Position numbers and translations under genes: made by a program. A stretch of DNA of 64,000 nucleotides, from the NCBI GenBank assembly GCA_001603905.1, contig LVAE01000057.1, positions 1-64,000 on the forward strand. Reading direction: 5' to 3'. Of the stretch, positions 16,571 to 25,395 are shown in pieces. Below the pieces are notes generated by a model. It saw only the letters and a list, made by a program, of their open reading frames with translations. It was not told the DNA's origin and ran no database searches. The stretch's first letter is position 1; each line of letters opens with the position of its first letter. This DNA comes from Fibrobacterales bacterium Fibro_02. Its GTDB lineage: Bacteria > Fibrobacterota > Fibrobacteria > Fibrobacterales > Fibrobacteraceae.

Positions 16571-18025
16571 ATGGCTCTACAGTTCTACAACACCGCATCG
16601 CGCAAGAAAGAAGTTTTCACTCTCCCCGAAGGCGTCCCCGCCGTGCGCATGTACTGTTGCGGCCCGACGGTGTACCATTTCGCCCATATCGGCAACCTCC
16701 GCACCTACATTTTCGAAGACTTTTTGGTCCGCACGCTGAAGTACTACGGCTACAAGGTGAACCACATCGTGAACATCACCGACGTAGGCCACTTGACCAG
16801 TGACGCAGACTCTGGCGACGACAAGATGGAAAAGGGCGCCGCCCGCGAAGGCAAGTCTGTCTGGGACATTGCGAAGTTCTACACCGACGCGTTCATGGCC
16901 GACTGGCATCGTTTGAACATCCAGGAACCGACACGCTGGACTCCTGCCACGCAGCACATCCAGGAACAGATCGACTTGGTGAAGACCTTGGAAGAAAAGG
17001 GTTACACCTACCGCACCAGCGACGGTATCTACTTCGATAGCCTCAAGTTCCCGCGCTATGCCGACTTTGCGCGCCTCGACGTGGAAAATCTCCGCAAGGG
17101 TAGCCGCATCGACATGGGCGAAAAGCACAACGCCACCGACTTCGCTTTGTGGAAGTTCAGCCCGAAGGACAAGAAGCGCGCCATGGAATGGGACAGCCCG
17201 TGGGGCGTTGGATTCCCCGGCTGGCACATTGAATGCTCCGCTATGGCCATGAAGTACAATGGCCCGACGCTCGACATTCACTGCGGCGGTACCGACCACA
17301 TCCGCGTGCACCACACCAACGAAATTGCCCAGAGCGAATGTGCTAACGGCGTACAGTTCGCCCGTTTCTGGATGCACGGTGAATTTCTGCGCACCGCAAG
17401 TGAAGAAAAGCTTGAAGACGGCACGACCGAAACCAAGTTCGGCAAGATGAGTAAGTCCAGCGGCGAATTCCTGACGGTCACGCTTTTGATGGACCGCGGT
17501 TTCAACCCGCTCGACTACCGCTTCTTCGCCATCGGCAGCCACTACCGCAACTACCTGAACTTCACGTGGGAAGCCTTGGAAGGCGCCAAGGAAGGCCTCA
17601 AGAGCTTGCACAAGAAGACGGACCCGCTGATCGGTAAGGCTACTGCTATCACTAGCGAAGCTGCCAAGGCATTCCAGAACGAGTTCAAGGAAGCTATCGG
17701 TGACGACCTGAACATGCCGCGTGCTCTGGGCATCATGAACACGATGCTCAAGAGCGATATCGATGACGGCGAAAAGGCAGCGCTGGTTGCCGATTTCGAC
17801 CAGATTTTCGGTTTGAAGCTCGATGAACCTCGTGAAGAATACGCCAAGAAGGGTGCGAACGACGGTGTGGATGTCGCAAAGATTGAAGCGCTGATTGCCG
17901 CCCGTAAGGAAGCCCGTGCAGCCAAGAACTGGGCCGAAAGTGACCGCATCCGCGACGAACTCGCCGCGATGAATGTTGTCATCAAGGACAGCAAGGAAGG
18001 CACGACCTGGGAAATCAAGGGTTAG
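16571..18025 (+). CDS. cysS: Cysteinyl-tRNA synthetase
   Basis: Charges tRNA-Cys with cysteine in the cytoplasm. It is a class I synthetase of 484 residues, close to the family norm of about 460. The zinc-binding Cys and HIGH-type motif appear together as CCGPTVYHFAHIGNLRTY (about 29-46). Further zinc ligands lie in GWHIECSAMAM, GGTDHIRVHHTNEIAQSE is typical, and the KMSKSSGEF motif lies near residue 293. The C-terminal anticodon-binding helices end in a KDSKEGTTWEIKG tail seen in CysRS. The Shine-Dalgarno CGGAGG supports the start. The stop codon lies inside a 26-bp palindrome before the MFS gene. Confidence 0.97.
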   Translation: MALQFYNTASRKKEVFTLPEGVPAVRMYCCGPTVYHFAHIGNLRTYIFEDFLVRTLKYYGYKVNHIVNITDVGHLTSDADSGDDKMEKGAAREGKSVWDIAKFYTDAFMADWHRLNIQEPTRWTPATQHIQEQIDLVKTLEEKGYTYRTSDGIYFDSLKFPRYADFARLDVENLRKGSRIDMGEKHNATDFALWKFSPKDKKRAMEWDSPWGVGFPGWHIECSAMAMKYNGPTLDIHCGGTDHIRVHHTNEIAQSECANGVQFARFWMHGEFLRTASEEKLEDGTTETKFGKMSKSSGEFLTVTLLMDRGFNPLDYRFFAIGSHYRNYLNFTWEALEGAKEGLKSLHKKTDPLIGKATAITSEAAKAFQNEFKEAIGDDLNMPRALGIMNTMLKSDIDDGEKAALVADFDQIFGLKLDEPREEYAKKGANDGVDVAKIEALIAARKEARAAKNWAESDRIRDELAAMNVVIKDSKEGTTWEIKG

Positions 18026-18046
18026 TAATTAGTCCTAATTACTAAC
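18021..18046. repeat. Perfect 26-bp palindrome between cysS and the MFS gene
   Basis: Twelve-base arms GTTAGTAATTAG and CTAATTACTAAC around TC. It covers the cysS stop codon and ends six bases before the MFS start codon. A TTTTTT run begins 8 bases after it, inside the MFS coding start. It could be an operator, an attenuator or a weak terminator. Confidence 0.6.
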
Positions 18047-18051
18047 ATCCG

Positions 18052-19332
18052 ATGTTTTTTCTTCTAATCGTTATTTATGTCGCATTCGTTGCGCTAGGCC
18101 TCCCCGACACAATCCTCGGTGCAGCCTGGCCACTAATGCGACTGGACCTAGCCGCTCCCCTTTCTGCGGCAGGGATTCTTTCGATAATCGTTTCTATAGG
18201 AACGATTATTGCAAGCCTCATTACTCCGAGACTCATTCGCTTTTTTGGAACAGGGAAACTTGTCGCCTACAGCATAGCCCTGACGGCATTTGCCTCGGTT
18301 GGTTATGGTTTCGCAAATTCATTTACATTCCTTTGCCTATGTGCGATACCCATGGGAATCGGCGGTGGTGCGGTCGACGTGGCAATGAATAACTTTGCCG
18401 CCATTTACCTGGAATCAAAACACACAAATTGGCTGCACGCCAGCTGGGGAATCGGAGCAACTCTCGGCCCTGCGTTTCTGTCACTTTCAATCTTTGCGGG
18501 CAAAGATTGGCGGGGAGCCTACGAAATCGTAGCGATTCTTTTGGCAATTATTTTCGTGATGACACTTGTTTCTCTTCCCCTTTGGAAAAAGACAGAAGCA
18601 GGAAACAGCATTCAGGGAAACCCAAGTACTGAATCTAGAAACGATAGTACGCCCAGACTACGAGAAGTTCTCCGTATTCCCGGAATAAAGCTCTCGTTCA
18701 TGACCTTCTTCTTTTACTCCGCTCTCGAAATTTCGACGAGTCTCTGGTGCGGAACCTACCTGATTGCATGCGGTTTCAAGCCCGAAATCGGCGCCATCTG
18801 CGTTTCGTTGCTATTTGCGTCGGTGATGGTGGGCCGAATCATCAGCGGATTTTTCGCAATCAAGTTCACTGACCATCGGCTGATTTATGCAGGGATATTC
18901 ATTGTCATCGCAGGATGTTTCGTTCTTTCAATGCCACTTCCGTTATGGGTCATGCCCATCTGCATTTGTCTACTCGGACTCGGATGTGCTCCCGTCTACC
19001 CATCTCTTATCCATGCGACTCCAGCTCGTTTCGGTGAAGCCATTTCAAGCCAAGCCATCAGCATCCAATTGGCGGGATCCTATGTGGGCTCAATACTGAT
19101 GCCCCCTGCATTCGGTGTTATCGCCGCTAAATTTTCGGTTCACCTTTGGCCGGTTGCACTTTCCATTTTTGTTGGATTATTACTTTTGTGCGTGTGCCTG
19201 CTGGATTATGTCACGCACCGTAAGCTCAACAAGTCGTACGCTCGCGAGCGCGTCATGGACATACTCCATGAGATTTCCATGGAAGATCTCAAACGTATCC
19301 GTCGGATGCACAAGAAGAAAAAGAAACATTAG
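18052..19332 (+). CDS. MFS transporter
   Basis: Inner-membrane major facilitator protein of 426 residues with about 12 hydrophobic segments. The first helix LLIVIYVAFVALGLPDTILGAAWP is typical of a sugar/drug-like MFS subgroup. The loop between helices 2 and 3 carries TPRLIRFFGTGKLVAYS, a poor match to the usual G-x-x-x-D-R-x-G-R-R signature. A central hydrophilic loop (about 180-205) and a Lys-rich C-terminal tail are present. Substrate cannot be deduced. It follows cysS by 26 bases with no clear Shine-Dalgarno. The MBL-fold gene follows 27 bases after its stop, so the two may be cotranscribed. Confidence 0.85.
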   Translation: MFFLLIVIYVAFVALGLPDTILGAAWPLMRLDLAAPLSAAGILSIIVSIGTIIASLITPRLIRFFGTGKLVAYSIALTAFASVGYGFANSFTFLCLCAIPMGIGGGAVDVAMNNFAAIYLESKHTNWLHASWGIGATLGPAFLSLSIFAGKDWRGAYEIVAILLAIIFVMTLVSLPLWKKTEAGNSIQGNPSTESRNDSTPRLREVLRIPGIKLSFMTFFFYSALEISTSLWCGTYLIACGFKPEIGAICVSLLFASVMVGRIISGFFAIKFTDHRLIYAGIFIVIAGCFVLSMPLPLWVMPICICLLGLGCAPVYPSLIHATPARFGEAISSQAISIQLAGSYVGSILMPPAFGVIAAKFSVHLWPVALSIFVGLLLLCVCLLDYVTHRKLNKSYARERVMDILHEISMEDLKRIRRMHKKKKKH

Positions 19333-19359
19333 AGGACAATAATCCTCAGGAAGGACGCC

Positions 19360-20016
19360 ATGAAACTCAAGCCCTTTGTGTTCAATCCGTTCGGAGTCAA
19401 CGGTTTCGTTTTAAGCAACGTTACCGGCGATGCTATTCTGATTGACCCGAGTGTCAGCAACGAACGCGAGGAAGCGGCGTTAGCGAACTATATCGCCACA
19501 AACAACCTGACCGTGCGCCACCTGCTGAACACGCACCTGCACCTGGATCACGTACTGGGCAACGCGTTTGTCGCCAAGACTTATGGGGTGCAGCCCGAAG
19601 CGCACGAAAAGGACGCATTCCTTTTGGATTTGCAAGAAGAGCAGAGCCAGATGTTCGGGCTTCCGCTGCGGGAACCGTCGCCCGGACTCGGCAATTACCT
19701 TGCCGAGGGCGATGCCGTCGAGGTGCCCGGCATTCGCTTGCAAGTGATTCATGTGGCCGGGCACTCCCCCGGCGGCATCGCGTTTTACTGTGAAAACCCG
19801 GGCGAAGTCAACGGCCAGAAGGATGTACCGCCGTTGCTGTTCCCCGGCGACATCCTATTTGCGGGAAGCCGCGGACGCAGCGACTTGTTCGGCGGCGATG
19901 AAGATGCACTCGTGCGTGGAATCAAAAGCAAGCTCCTGACGCTCCCGAAAGAGACTGTCGTATTTCCCGGACACGGGCCAATGACGACCATCGGCGACGA
20001 AGCGAGATGGTATTAA
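19360..20016 (+). CDS. Metallo-beta-lactamase-fold hydrolase (YcbL/glyoxalase II-like)
   Basis: Predicted cytoplasmic zinc hydrolase of 218 residues. The metal-binding motif is HLHLDH near residue 60. A second His lies in VAGHSPGG (about 132), an Asp in FPGDILFAGSRGR, and a last His in VFPGHGPMT. This matches the short glyoxalase II-like group (YcbL type), which lacks the full glutathione-binding C-terminal domain of GloB. The natural thioester or ester substrate is not known. The Shine-Dalgarno GGAAGGA precedes the ATG. Confidence 0.88.
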   Translation: MKLKPFVFNPFGVNGFVLSNVTGDAILIDPSVSNEREEAALANYIATNNLTVRHLLNTHLHLDHVLGNAFVAKTYGVQPEAHEKDAFLLDLQEEQSQMFGLPLREPSPGLGNYLAEGDAVEVPGIRLQVIHVAGHSPGGIAFYCENPGEVNGQKDVPPLLFPGDILFAGSRGRSDLFGGDEDALVRGIKSKLLTLPKETVVFPGHGPMTTIGDEARWY

Positions 20017-20021
20017 TAGGT

Positions 20022-20047
20022 GATCCCGGCTCAAGGCGGGGATGACA
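20022..20047. repeat. REP-like palindrome before the acyltransferase gene
   Basis: GATCCCGGCTCAAGGCGGGGATGAC, an imperfect palindrome with a 5-base loop. A close relative lies inside the coding sequence of the next gene at 20587-20614. Confidence 0.65.
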
Positions 20048-20074
20048 AAGAGTCCGGCAGGACAATCAAACGGC

Positions 20075-21286
20075 ATGAGCGACAAGGCAACAAGAATCGG
20101 GTGGATTGACGAATTCAAGGGATTCGTGTTGTTACTCGTCTGTTTATTCCATATCGAACAAGGTTTCTCGAATGTAAGCATGGGAATGTTGCACTTGAGC
20201 GCGCTCCGCATGTCGGCATTTTTCTTCATATCGGGAATACTTTTCAGCACGCGACGTTTTTCCGACTTCAAAAGTTACTTTATCCATAAAACGCGCGTCC
20301 TGCTGATTCCCTATATTTTGCTTTCGTTGCTGTTCCTGGCACTAGATCCCGTTCTATACCACTTTGAATGGTTTCCGCGGGCACCGCGCATGACCATCAT
20401 GAACATCAAGCCCGAAATTGCGGGCGTGTGGGATTACCTCTACTGGAACCTCGCCAAAATTTTCATTGCAGGTAAATCTTCGATCGGATCGGGGCCTCTC
20501 TGGTTCGTGTTCACGCTGTATAGCGTAAGCCTGATGTTTTACGGGGTGCAGAAAATCGCGAAGTTCCTTTTCAAGCAACGTGAAAAGGAGATCCCGGCAC
20601 AAGGCCGGGAAGACACTCTCAAAGCAAAAATCGCTATCGCGGGAGCAGCTATCACAAGCCTTATTGCAGGTTGGCTCCTGTACAAGAATCATATTCGCCT
20701 GCCGCTTGGTATCGAGCGCGACTTGACGGTGCTATTCTTTTTTACGTGTGGTTGGATTTGTCGCGAGCCGATAAAGAATTTATCCGGGTTCCTGCATAAC
20801 AACAATCAAGGTACGGCCCTTCGGCGCTGCTCAGGAGTCTTATTGACAGCAGGCATCGTCCTCATTTCATTCGTTCTCTATGCATTCATAGAAATTCCGG
20901 ATCCGAATTTCAGCATCATGAACAACGACCTTGGAAAGAGTTTGGGAATTTTCCTTGCCAGTTCCTTTTTCGGCATCGCTGGACTTGTCGCCACGTTCAT
21001 ACTTGCAGACAAACTACCGAATATCGCGCCCATACGAATCGCCAAAGGGATTCTGCGAAACATTTCCAGGAACGCGCTCGTAATCCTCGCGGTTCACTGG
21101 TGGATTCTACTAGTTTTGCGGATTGTATTCAAGAGCGAACTTGACAAACCTGGGACGGCCTACCTTTCAGCAATCATCGTTACTGTTGGCGTCACCATCG
21201 CCATCCCGATTTTCAGATGCAAGCTCTACAAGTTGCTCGGGAAAGAAAAAGTAAGCGTTCGCGAGAGTCTGCGCATTCGCGATTAA
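20075..21286 (+). CDS. Membrane acyltransferase, family 3
   Basis: Predicted integral-membrane O-acyltransferase (Acyl_transf_3, OafA-like) of 403 residues with about ten hydrophobic segments. Such enzymes acetylate or succinylate cell-surface glycans. The N-terminal RIGWIDEFKGFVLLLVCLFHI carries the typical acidic pair before the first helix and the conserved His at its end. The ATG at 20042 lies inside a repeat, so I prefer the ATG at 20075, although neither has a good Shine-Dalgarno. About 40 bases in the middle (EKEIPAQGRED) are a REP-like palindrome inserted in frame in a hydrophilic loop. The stop overlaps the patatin gene stop by 4 bases (convergent). Confidence 0.82.
   Translation: MSDKATRIGWIDEFKGFVLLLVCLFHIEQGFSNVSMGMLHLSALRMSAFFFISGILFSTRRFSDFKSYFIHKTRVLLIPYILLSLLFLALDPVLYHFEWFPRAPRMTIMNIKPEIAGVWDYLYWNLAKIFIAGKSSIGSGPLWFVFTLYSVSLMFYGVQKIAKFLFKQREKEIPAQGREDTLKAKIAIAGAAITSLIAGWLLYKNHIRLPLGIERDLTVLFFFTCGWICREPIKNLSGFLHNNNQGTALRRCSGVLLTAGIVLISFVLYAFIEIPDPNFSIMNNDLGKSLGIFLASSFFGIAGLVATFILADKLPNIAPIRIAKGILRNISRNALVILAVHWWILLVLRIVFKSELDKPGTAYLSAIIVTVGVTIAIPIFRCKLYKLLGKEKVSVRESLRIRD
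20587..20614. repeat. In-frame REP-like palindrome inside the acyltransferase gene
   Basis: GGAGATCCCGGCACAAGGCCGGGAAGAC, with a perfect 7-bp stem TCCCGGC / GCCGGGA and 5-base loop. It is translated as EIPAQGRED without breaking the frame. Confidence 0.75.
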
Positions 21287-22131
21287 ATTTCCAAGAAGGC
21301 CTTTAAATCGTCCATTCGCTTTTTAGCCATTTCAACGCCATGTTCATAGGATTCGTTCATCTTATCCATATTGGTGTCAAACTGGTCGCACAGCTCAATC
21401 AGCGGACGAACAAGGAACAGGCGGCCTTCCTTTTCAAGCTTCTCAATCTGCACAAACATCTTGTCATAGCGCTTGAGGCGAATCATAAGCGCACGGAACA
21501 AGTCCGGATACTTGCGCTTGTACATCGGATTTAAAATCGCACGGTACTTGCGGAAATCCGTCACCGCTTCACCGGGATAATGCGTCGATATCGCAACAAC
21601 CTTGTCGCAGCCCCTCTCAAATGCGCGTTCAAAGGGAATAGGCACGGTAATGCATCCGTCTGCATAATGTTTCCCTTCAAGGGAGGCCATCGGGAAAATC
21701 ATCGGAAGTGCGCAACTGGCGCTGATCAAATCCAAGAGTCTTTTCTTGTCGGCTTTTTCGGACTTGAATTCGGCGCGTCCCGTTTCGCAGCAAGTGAGGC
21801 CTATTTCAAATTCAGTTCTAGAATTGCAGTAGGCATCAAAATCCAGCGGCATTTCACCGTCGGCGGCGAGGTAGTTGAGCGCATGGAATTCTTTTTGGAT
21901 CCCTATAAACTTGCTCGCCCACTTTTTGCCTTTCTGCAAGCGCGTCGGGAGTACGATAAAGCGGAGGCGCCCCTGCTGACGAGTGATAAAGTTGACGGCA
22001 GCATGAGCACCAGCAGAAACACCGGCTACATAATTAAAATCGATGCCACCTTCTTCAAGCCAAGTGTCAATCACTCCAGCACTGAACATTGTCTGGCGAG
22101 ACCCGCCTTCTAACACAAGCCCCGTTTTCAC
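21283..22131 (-). CDS. Patatin-like phospholipase
   Basis: Predicted serine lipase/acylhydrolase of 282 residues (RssA/YjjU-type patatin). The oxyanion-hole motif GLVLEGGSRQTMFSAGVID opens the protein. The nucleophile elbow is GVSAG (about residue 42), and the catalytic Asp lies in DGCITVPIPF (DG-x motif, about 167). I start it at GTG 22131, which overlaps the upstream plsC-like stop as GTGA and is preceded by a strong GAGGAGG Shine-Dalgarno; the longer ORF start inside that gene is unsupported. Coupling to an acyltransferase suggests a role in phospholipid turnover. Confidence 0.9.
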   Translation of the reverse strand: MKTGLVLEGGSRQTMFSAGVIDTWLEEGGIDFNYVAGVSAGAHAAVNFITRQQGRLRFIVLPTRLQKGKKWASKFIGIQKEFHALNYLAADGEMPLDFDAYCNSRTEFEIGLTCCETGRAEFKSEKADKKRLLDLISASCALPMIFPMASLEGKHYADGCITVPIPFERAFERGCDKVVAISTHYPGEAVTDFRKYRAILNPMYKRKYPDLFRALMIRLKRYDKMFVQIEKLEKEGRLFLVRPLIELCDQFDTNMDKMNESYEHGVEMAKKRMDDLKAFLEI

Positions 22132-22832
22132 TCCACAACCTCCTCTGGAGTTTCGGCCGCTACCGGCAACACCGGGACATCGGCCACACCTAGCGCACGC
22201 TGTTTCAAGCCCCAAACCTTCTGCCTGAAGTATTCACTGCGTTCAGCCAAATGCTTTGACGAAGGAATCCCCTTGACGCGTTCAATCTTTTCGGGTTCAG
22301 CAACTACCACGTGGGTTCGATGTCCGAACTTATAAATTCCGTCAAGTCCCACCGAAAGAACCGGGGCGCCCGTACTACGCGCAAGGAAAGCGAATCCCGT
22401 CTTGAACTCGTTCAACAAACCGTCGTAGCGACACTTGCCTTCGGGGAAAATGATAACGGAGTTGCCCTTTTCCAACTCACGTTTCGCAAGCAAGGCCCAT
22501 TCGGTATCCATATTGAAACGGTCGCAAGGAATCACGCACTTTGCACGAGTAAGCGCCCAGCTAAAATGCGGGTCCTCAACCTGGTCCTTTGCCACCACGA
22601 TGCTATGGTTGTAAAAGAACACAGCCAGCATCATGATGGGGTCCAGCATCGAGGTATGATTCGCGATAATGACCGAGGGAGTCTTGAGGTGAGCCGACTT
22701 TACCGTATTCCCCGTCCATTCCACCTTCGGACGGAACCAGGCGAACATAAAAACTCGCACCGTGTAAATCACCACGACGACAACCAGACGCATCAAAATT
22801 TCAAACAACGAATTTTTTTTCTTTGTACTCAC
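22128..22832 (-). CDS. plsC: 1-acyl-sn-glycerol-3-phosphate acyltransferase
   Basis: Probably adds the second acyl chain to lysophosphatidate at the inner membrane. It has 234 residues. The N-terminal hydrophobic segment LMRLVVVVVIYTVRVFMFAWF is followed by the catalytic NHTSMLDP (HX4D) and the substrate-binding IIFPEGKCRYDG motif. The start is a GTG with no strong Shine-Dalgarno. Its last four bases overlap the patatin gene start. A second PlsC-family gene lies at 42069, so at least one of the two may act on another lipid acceptor; the gene symbol is family-level. Confidence 0.85.
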   Translation of the reverse strand: MSTKKKNSLFEILMRLVVVVVIYTVRVFMFAWFRPKVEWTGNTVKSAHLKTPSVIIANHTSMLDPIMMLAVFFYNHSIVVAKDQVEDPHFSWALTRAKCVIPCDRFNMDTEWALLAKRELEKGNSVIIFPEGKCRYDGLLNEFKTGFAFLARSTGAPVLSVGLDGIYKFGHRTHVVVAEPEKIERVKGIPSSKHLAERSEYFRQKVWGLKQRALGVADVPVLPVAAETPEEVVE

Positions 22833-22976
22833 TTAACTAAATATAGAAAAGACTTCGTAAGATAAAAATATGCAGGTCAGTCTAAACAAACAAGGATTTC
22901 TATTTTATCGTTTCTCTGACTGATTTTTTTGCAGCGCCATTCGTTGTTGGCAAAAAAAAATGCGACATTGATTAGG

Positions 22977-23663
22977 TCACTTGACTTTTTTTGAACGGCC
23001 GAAACTGCCTAGGGGGTATTTTGCCACTAGGGCCGCGGCCTTGTTGCCCAGGAACTGGATGACCTCTACCATAACGATAATGATAACGACCGATTCAATC
23101 ATCACATCGGTGCGGAATCGCTGGTAGCCATAACGGATGGCAAGGTCGCCAAGGCCTCCCCCGCCAATAGCCCCCGCCATCGCAGAATAGCCAATCAGCG
23201 TAATAATCGTCAAGGTAATACCCGAAATAATTGACGGAAGCGCCTCGGGAATCATCACCTTCCGCACCACCTGCCGCTTGGAAGCGCCCATGGCAACCGC
23301 CGCCTGAATGACACCCTTGTCCACCTCGTTCAACGCGGTCTCGGTAAGGCGCGCAATAAAGGGAGCCGCCGCAACAGAAAGCGGAATGATCGTCGCCTCC
23401 GTCCCAATCGCCGTTCCCAGCACCACGCGCGAAAGCGGGAACATTACAATCATCAGAATCACGAAAGGGAAAGAACGTAGCGTGTTCACGATACGGCTAA
23501 TCAGCTGGTACGGAACAATTTTGGGAGCGATTCCCCGCGGAGACGTCACGAACAGGAAAATGCCCAGCGGGAACCCGAGAAGCACCGCAAACAAAGTCGA
23601 AAAGAAAACCATGACCACGGTTTCCCATGTAGACTGCAACACCAGTTCCGTTATCGGGCTCAT
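22977..23663 (-). CDS. metI: D/L-methionine ABC transporter permease
   Basis: Inner-membrane permease of the methionine uptake transporter family, 228 residues with about five hydrophobic helices. The coupling loop EALPSIISGITLTIITLIGYSAMAG, following QAAVAMGASKRQVVRKVMIPEALP, is the conserved EAA motif. Its ATG overlaps the metN stop (ATGA), so the two are translationally coupled. The order metQ-metN-metI on the minus strand confirms the assignment. Confidence 0.93.
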   Translation of the reverse strand: MSPITELVLQSTWETVVMVFFSTLFAVLLGFPLGIFLFVTSPRGIAPKIVPYQLISRIVNTLRSFPFVILMIVMFPLSRVVLGTAIGTEATIIPLSVAAAPFIARLTETALNEVDKGVIQAAVAMGASKRQVVRKVMIPEALPSIISGITLTIITLIGYSAMAGAIGGGGLGDLAIRYGYQRFRTDVMIESVVIIIVMVEVIQFLGNKAAALVAKYPLGSFGRSKKVK

Positions 23664-24469
23664 CTTTTACTCACCTCGTAACCGTTATCCTGCAAATAGG
23701 CGATTGCCGACTCGACAGAAATTTCGCTACGACGAATATTCGAAAGGAACTCGCGGGTAATTTCGTGCTTGGGCGAACGGAACACATCCGACACCGCGCC
23801 TGTCTCTACCACACAGCCCTTGTCGATGACCGCCACGTATTGGCACGCATCCCGCACCACTTCCATCTGGTGCGTAATCATGACCACCGTCAAGTTCATG
23901 TTCGCGTGGATTTTCTTGATCAGGTCCAAGATTTCGTGAGTCGTCTGCGGGTCAAGCGCACTCGTCGCCTCGTCGCAAAAAAGAATGTTCGGCCTCGGAG
24001 CCAGGGCGCGCGCAATTGCCACGCGCTGCTTTTGACCGCCCGAAAGCGTTGCGATCGGAGACTTTTCGCGGTCTTCGAGTCCCACAAGCGCAAGCATTTC
24101 GTGAACGCGCTCATCGATATCGCGACGATTCCAGCCCGCAAGTTCCAGCGGGAAAGCCACATTCTTGCCCGCCGTACGCGAACTGAACAGGTTGAAGTTC
24201 TGGAAAATCATCCCGATTTCGAGCCTGCGGCGGTTCAGTTCCTTTTTAGGCAAATGGTCTACGCGGACTCCGTCGTAATAGACCTCGCCCTGGTCGGGAG
24301 TTTCTAGCAAACTCGCAAGCCGCAATAGCGAAGACTTGCCCGCTCCGCTCTTGCCGATAATGCCGATAATCGCATTATCAGGAAAGTCAAGGGAAATATC
24401 CTTGACTGCCGTGACGCTTGCGCGTTTTGTCGTATATGTCTTATTCAGATGTTCGAGCTTAAGCTGCAT
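23660..24469 (-). CDS. metN: Methionine ABC transporter ATP-binding protein, lacking NIL domain
   Basis: ATPase subunit of the methionine importer. Walker A is GKSGAGKSSLL (about 40), Q-loop is MIFQNFNLFSSRTAGKNV, the signature is LSGGQKQRVAIARAL, and Walker B is ILFCDEATSALDPQTT. At 269 residues it stops where E. coli MetN (343) continues into the C-terminal methionine-sensing NIL domain. The stop overlaps metI, so there is no room for the domain. Methionine transinhibition is therefore not expected by the known mechanism. Confidence 0.93.
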   Translation of the reverse strand: MQLKLEHLNKTYTTKRASVTAVKDISLDFPDNAIIGIIGKSGAGKSSLLRLASLLETPDQGEVYYDGVRVDHLPKKELNRRRLEIGMIFQNFNLFSSRTAGKNVAFPLELAGWNRRDIDERVHEMLALVGLEDREKSPIATLSGGQKQRVAIARALAPRPNILFCDEATSALDPQTTHEILDLIKKIHANMNLTVVMITHQMEVVRDACQYVAVIDKGCVVETGAVSDVFRSPKHEITREFLSNIRRSEISVESAIAYLQDNGYEVSKR

Positions 24470-24477
24470 CGCGCAAC

Positions 24478-25281
24478 CTAAAAAACGGGAACCACTTCGC
24501 CCTTGGGGTACTTGCCCTTGATCCAGTTCTTGACCTTTTCGCTCTTGAGCGCATTCACCAAGGCCTGAATCTTTGCTGACTTTTCGTTACCCGCCTTGAC
24601 GGCAACCACATTCACATAAGGCGAGCTCGCATTTTCGACAAACAGGCCGTGAGTCGAAGCGTTAAGCCCCGCCGGAATCGCGTAATTGCCGTTGATGGCC
24701 GCCGCATCGACATCCTGCAAAATGCGCGGGAGCGAAGCCGCCTCCAGTTCCTTGAACTTCAGCTTTTTCGGGTTATCGACAATGTCGATGGGAGTCGCCG
24801 TGATACCCGCCTTGGGGTCAAGCTTGATAAGTCCCGCAGACTGCAGCAAAAGCAAGGCACGGCCTTCGTTGGTGGGGTCGTTCGGAATCGCAATCGTGCC
24901 ACCCTTCTTCAGATCCCTAAGAGACTTCACCTTCTTTTTGGAATCCTTCGACGGATAAAGCGCGAAAGGTTCCACATGGATACCGCCCGCATTCACAAGG
25001 TGCGTCCCCTTTTCCTTATTGAAACTTTCGAGATAAGGCAAGTGCTGGAAATAATTCGCGTCCAGTTCGCCCGATTCCAAAGCCTCGTTCGGTGTAACGT
25101 AGTCGGTAAACTCAACCACCTTGAGTTCGTATCCCGCCTTGGCGAGGTCCTCTTTTACCAGGTTCAAGATAGAAGCATGCGGCTCCGGGGTTGCACCGAC
25201 CTTGATGACTTCGGCAGAAAACGCGGCAGCGGCAGCAATCGCCACAGACAAAATAACCTTGCTGATTTTTACAATATTCAT
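24478..25281 (-). CDS. metQ: Methionine-binding periplasmic protein
   Basis: NLPA/MetQ family substrate-binding protein of 267 residues. A type I signal peptide (SKVILSVAIAAAAAFSA, cleavage before EVIKVG) is visible. There is no lipobox Cys, unlike the lipid-anchored MetQ of E. coli, so the protein is probably free in the periplasm. Typical segments are KVGATPEPHASIL, DANYFQHLPYLESF, IAIPNDPTNEGRALLLL and NGNYAIPAGL. The start is supported by an AGGAGA Shine-Dalgarno. It heads the metQ-metN-metI unit. Confidence 0.93.
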   Translation of the reverse strand: MNIVKISKVILSVAIAAAAAFSAEVIKVGATPEPHASILNLVKEDLAKAGYELKVVEFTDYVTPNEALESGELDANYFQHLPYLESFNKEKGTHLVNAGGIHVEPFALYPSKDSKKKVKSLRDLKKGGTIAIPNDPTNEGRALLLLQSAGLIKLDPKAGITATPIDIVDNPKKLKFKELEAASLPRILQDVDAAAINGNYAIPAGLNASTHGLFVENASSPYVNVVAVKAGNEKSAKIQALVNALKSEKVKNWIKGKYPKGEVVPVF

Positions 25282-25395
25282 TTTACTCTCCTATTTTTTG
25301 CACGCGAAAGATAGGATTGGCAAGAGTTATCAGCAAGATATATTTAACTATAGCGTTTTATAGGATTTTTCTATACGTATTTTGTGCAAAACGCT

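Noticed and set aside
22876-22930. Possible terminator in the gap between metI and the plsC-like gene
   Set aside because: TCAGTC and GACTGA can pair before a T-run, but the loop is about 36 bases and the orientation does not fit either minus-strand gene.
25282-25395. Possible SAM or methionine riboswitch upstream of metQ
   Set aside because: The gap is only 114 bases, AT-rich, and lacks recognisable SAM-riboswitch core motifs or a terminator stem.
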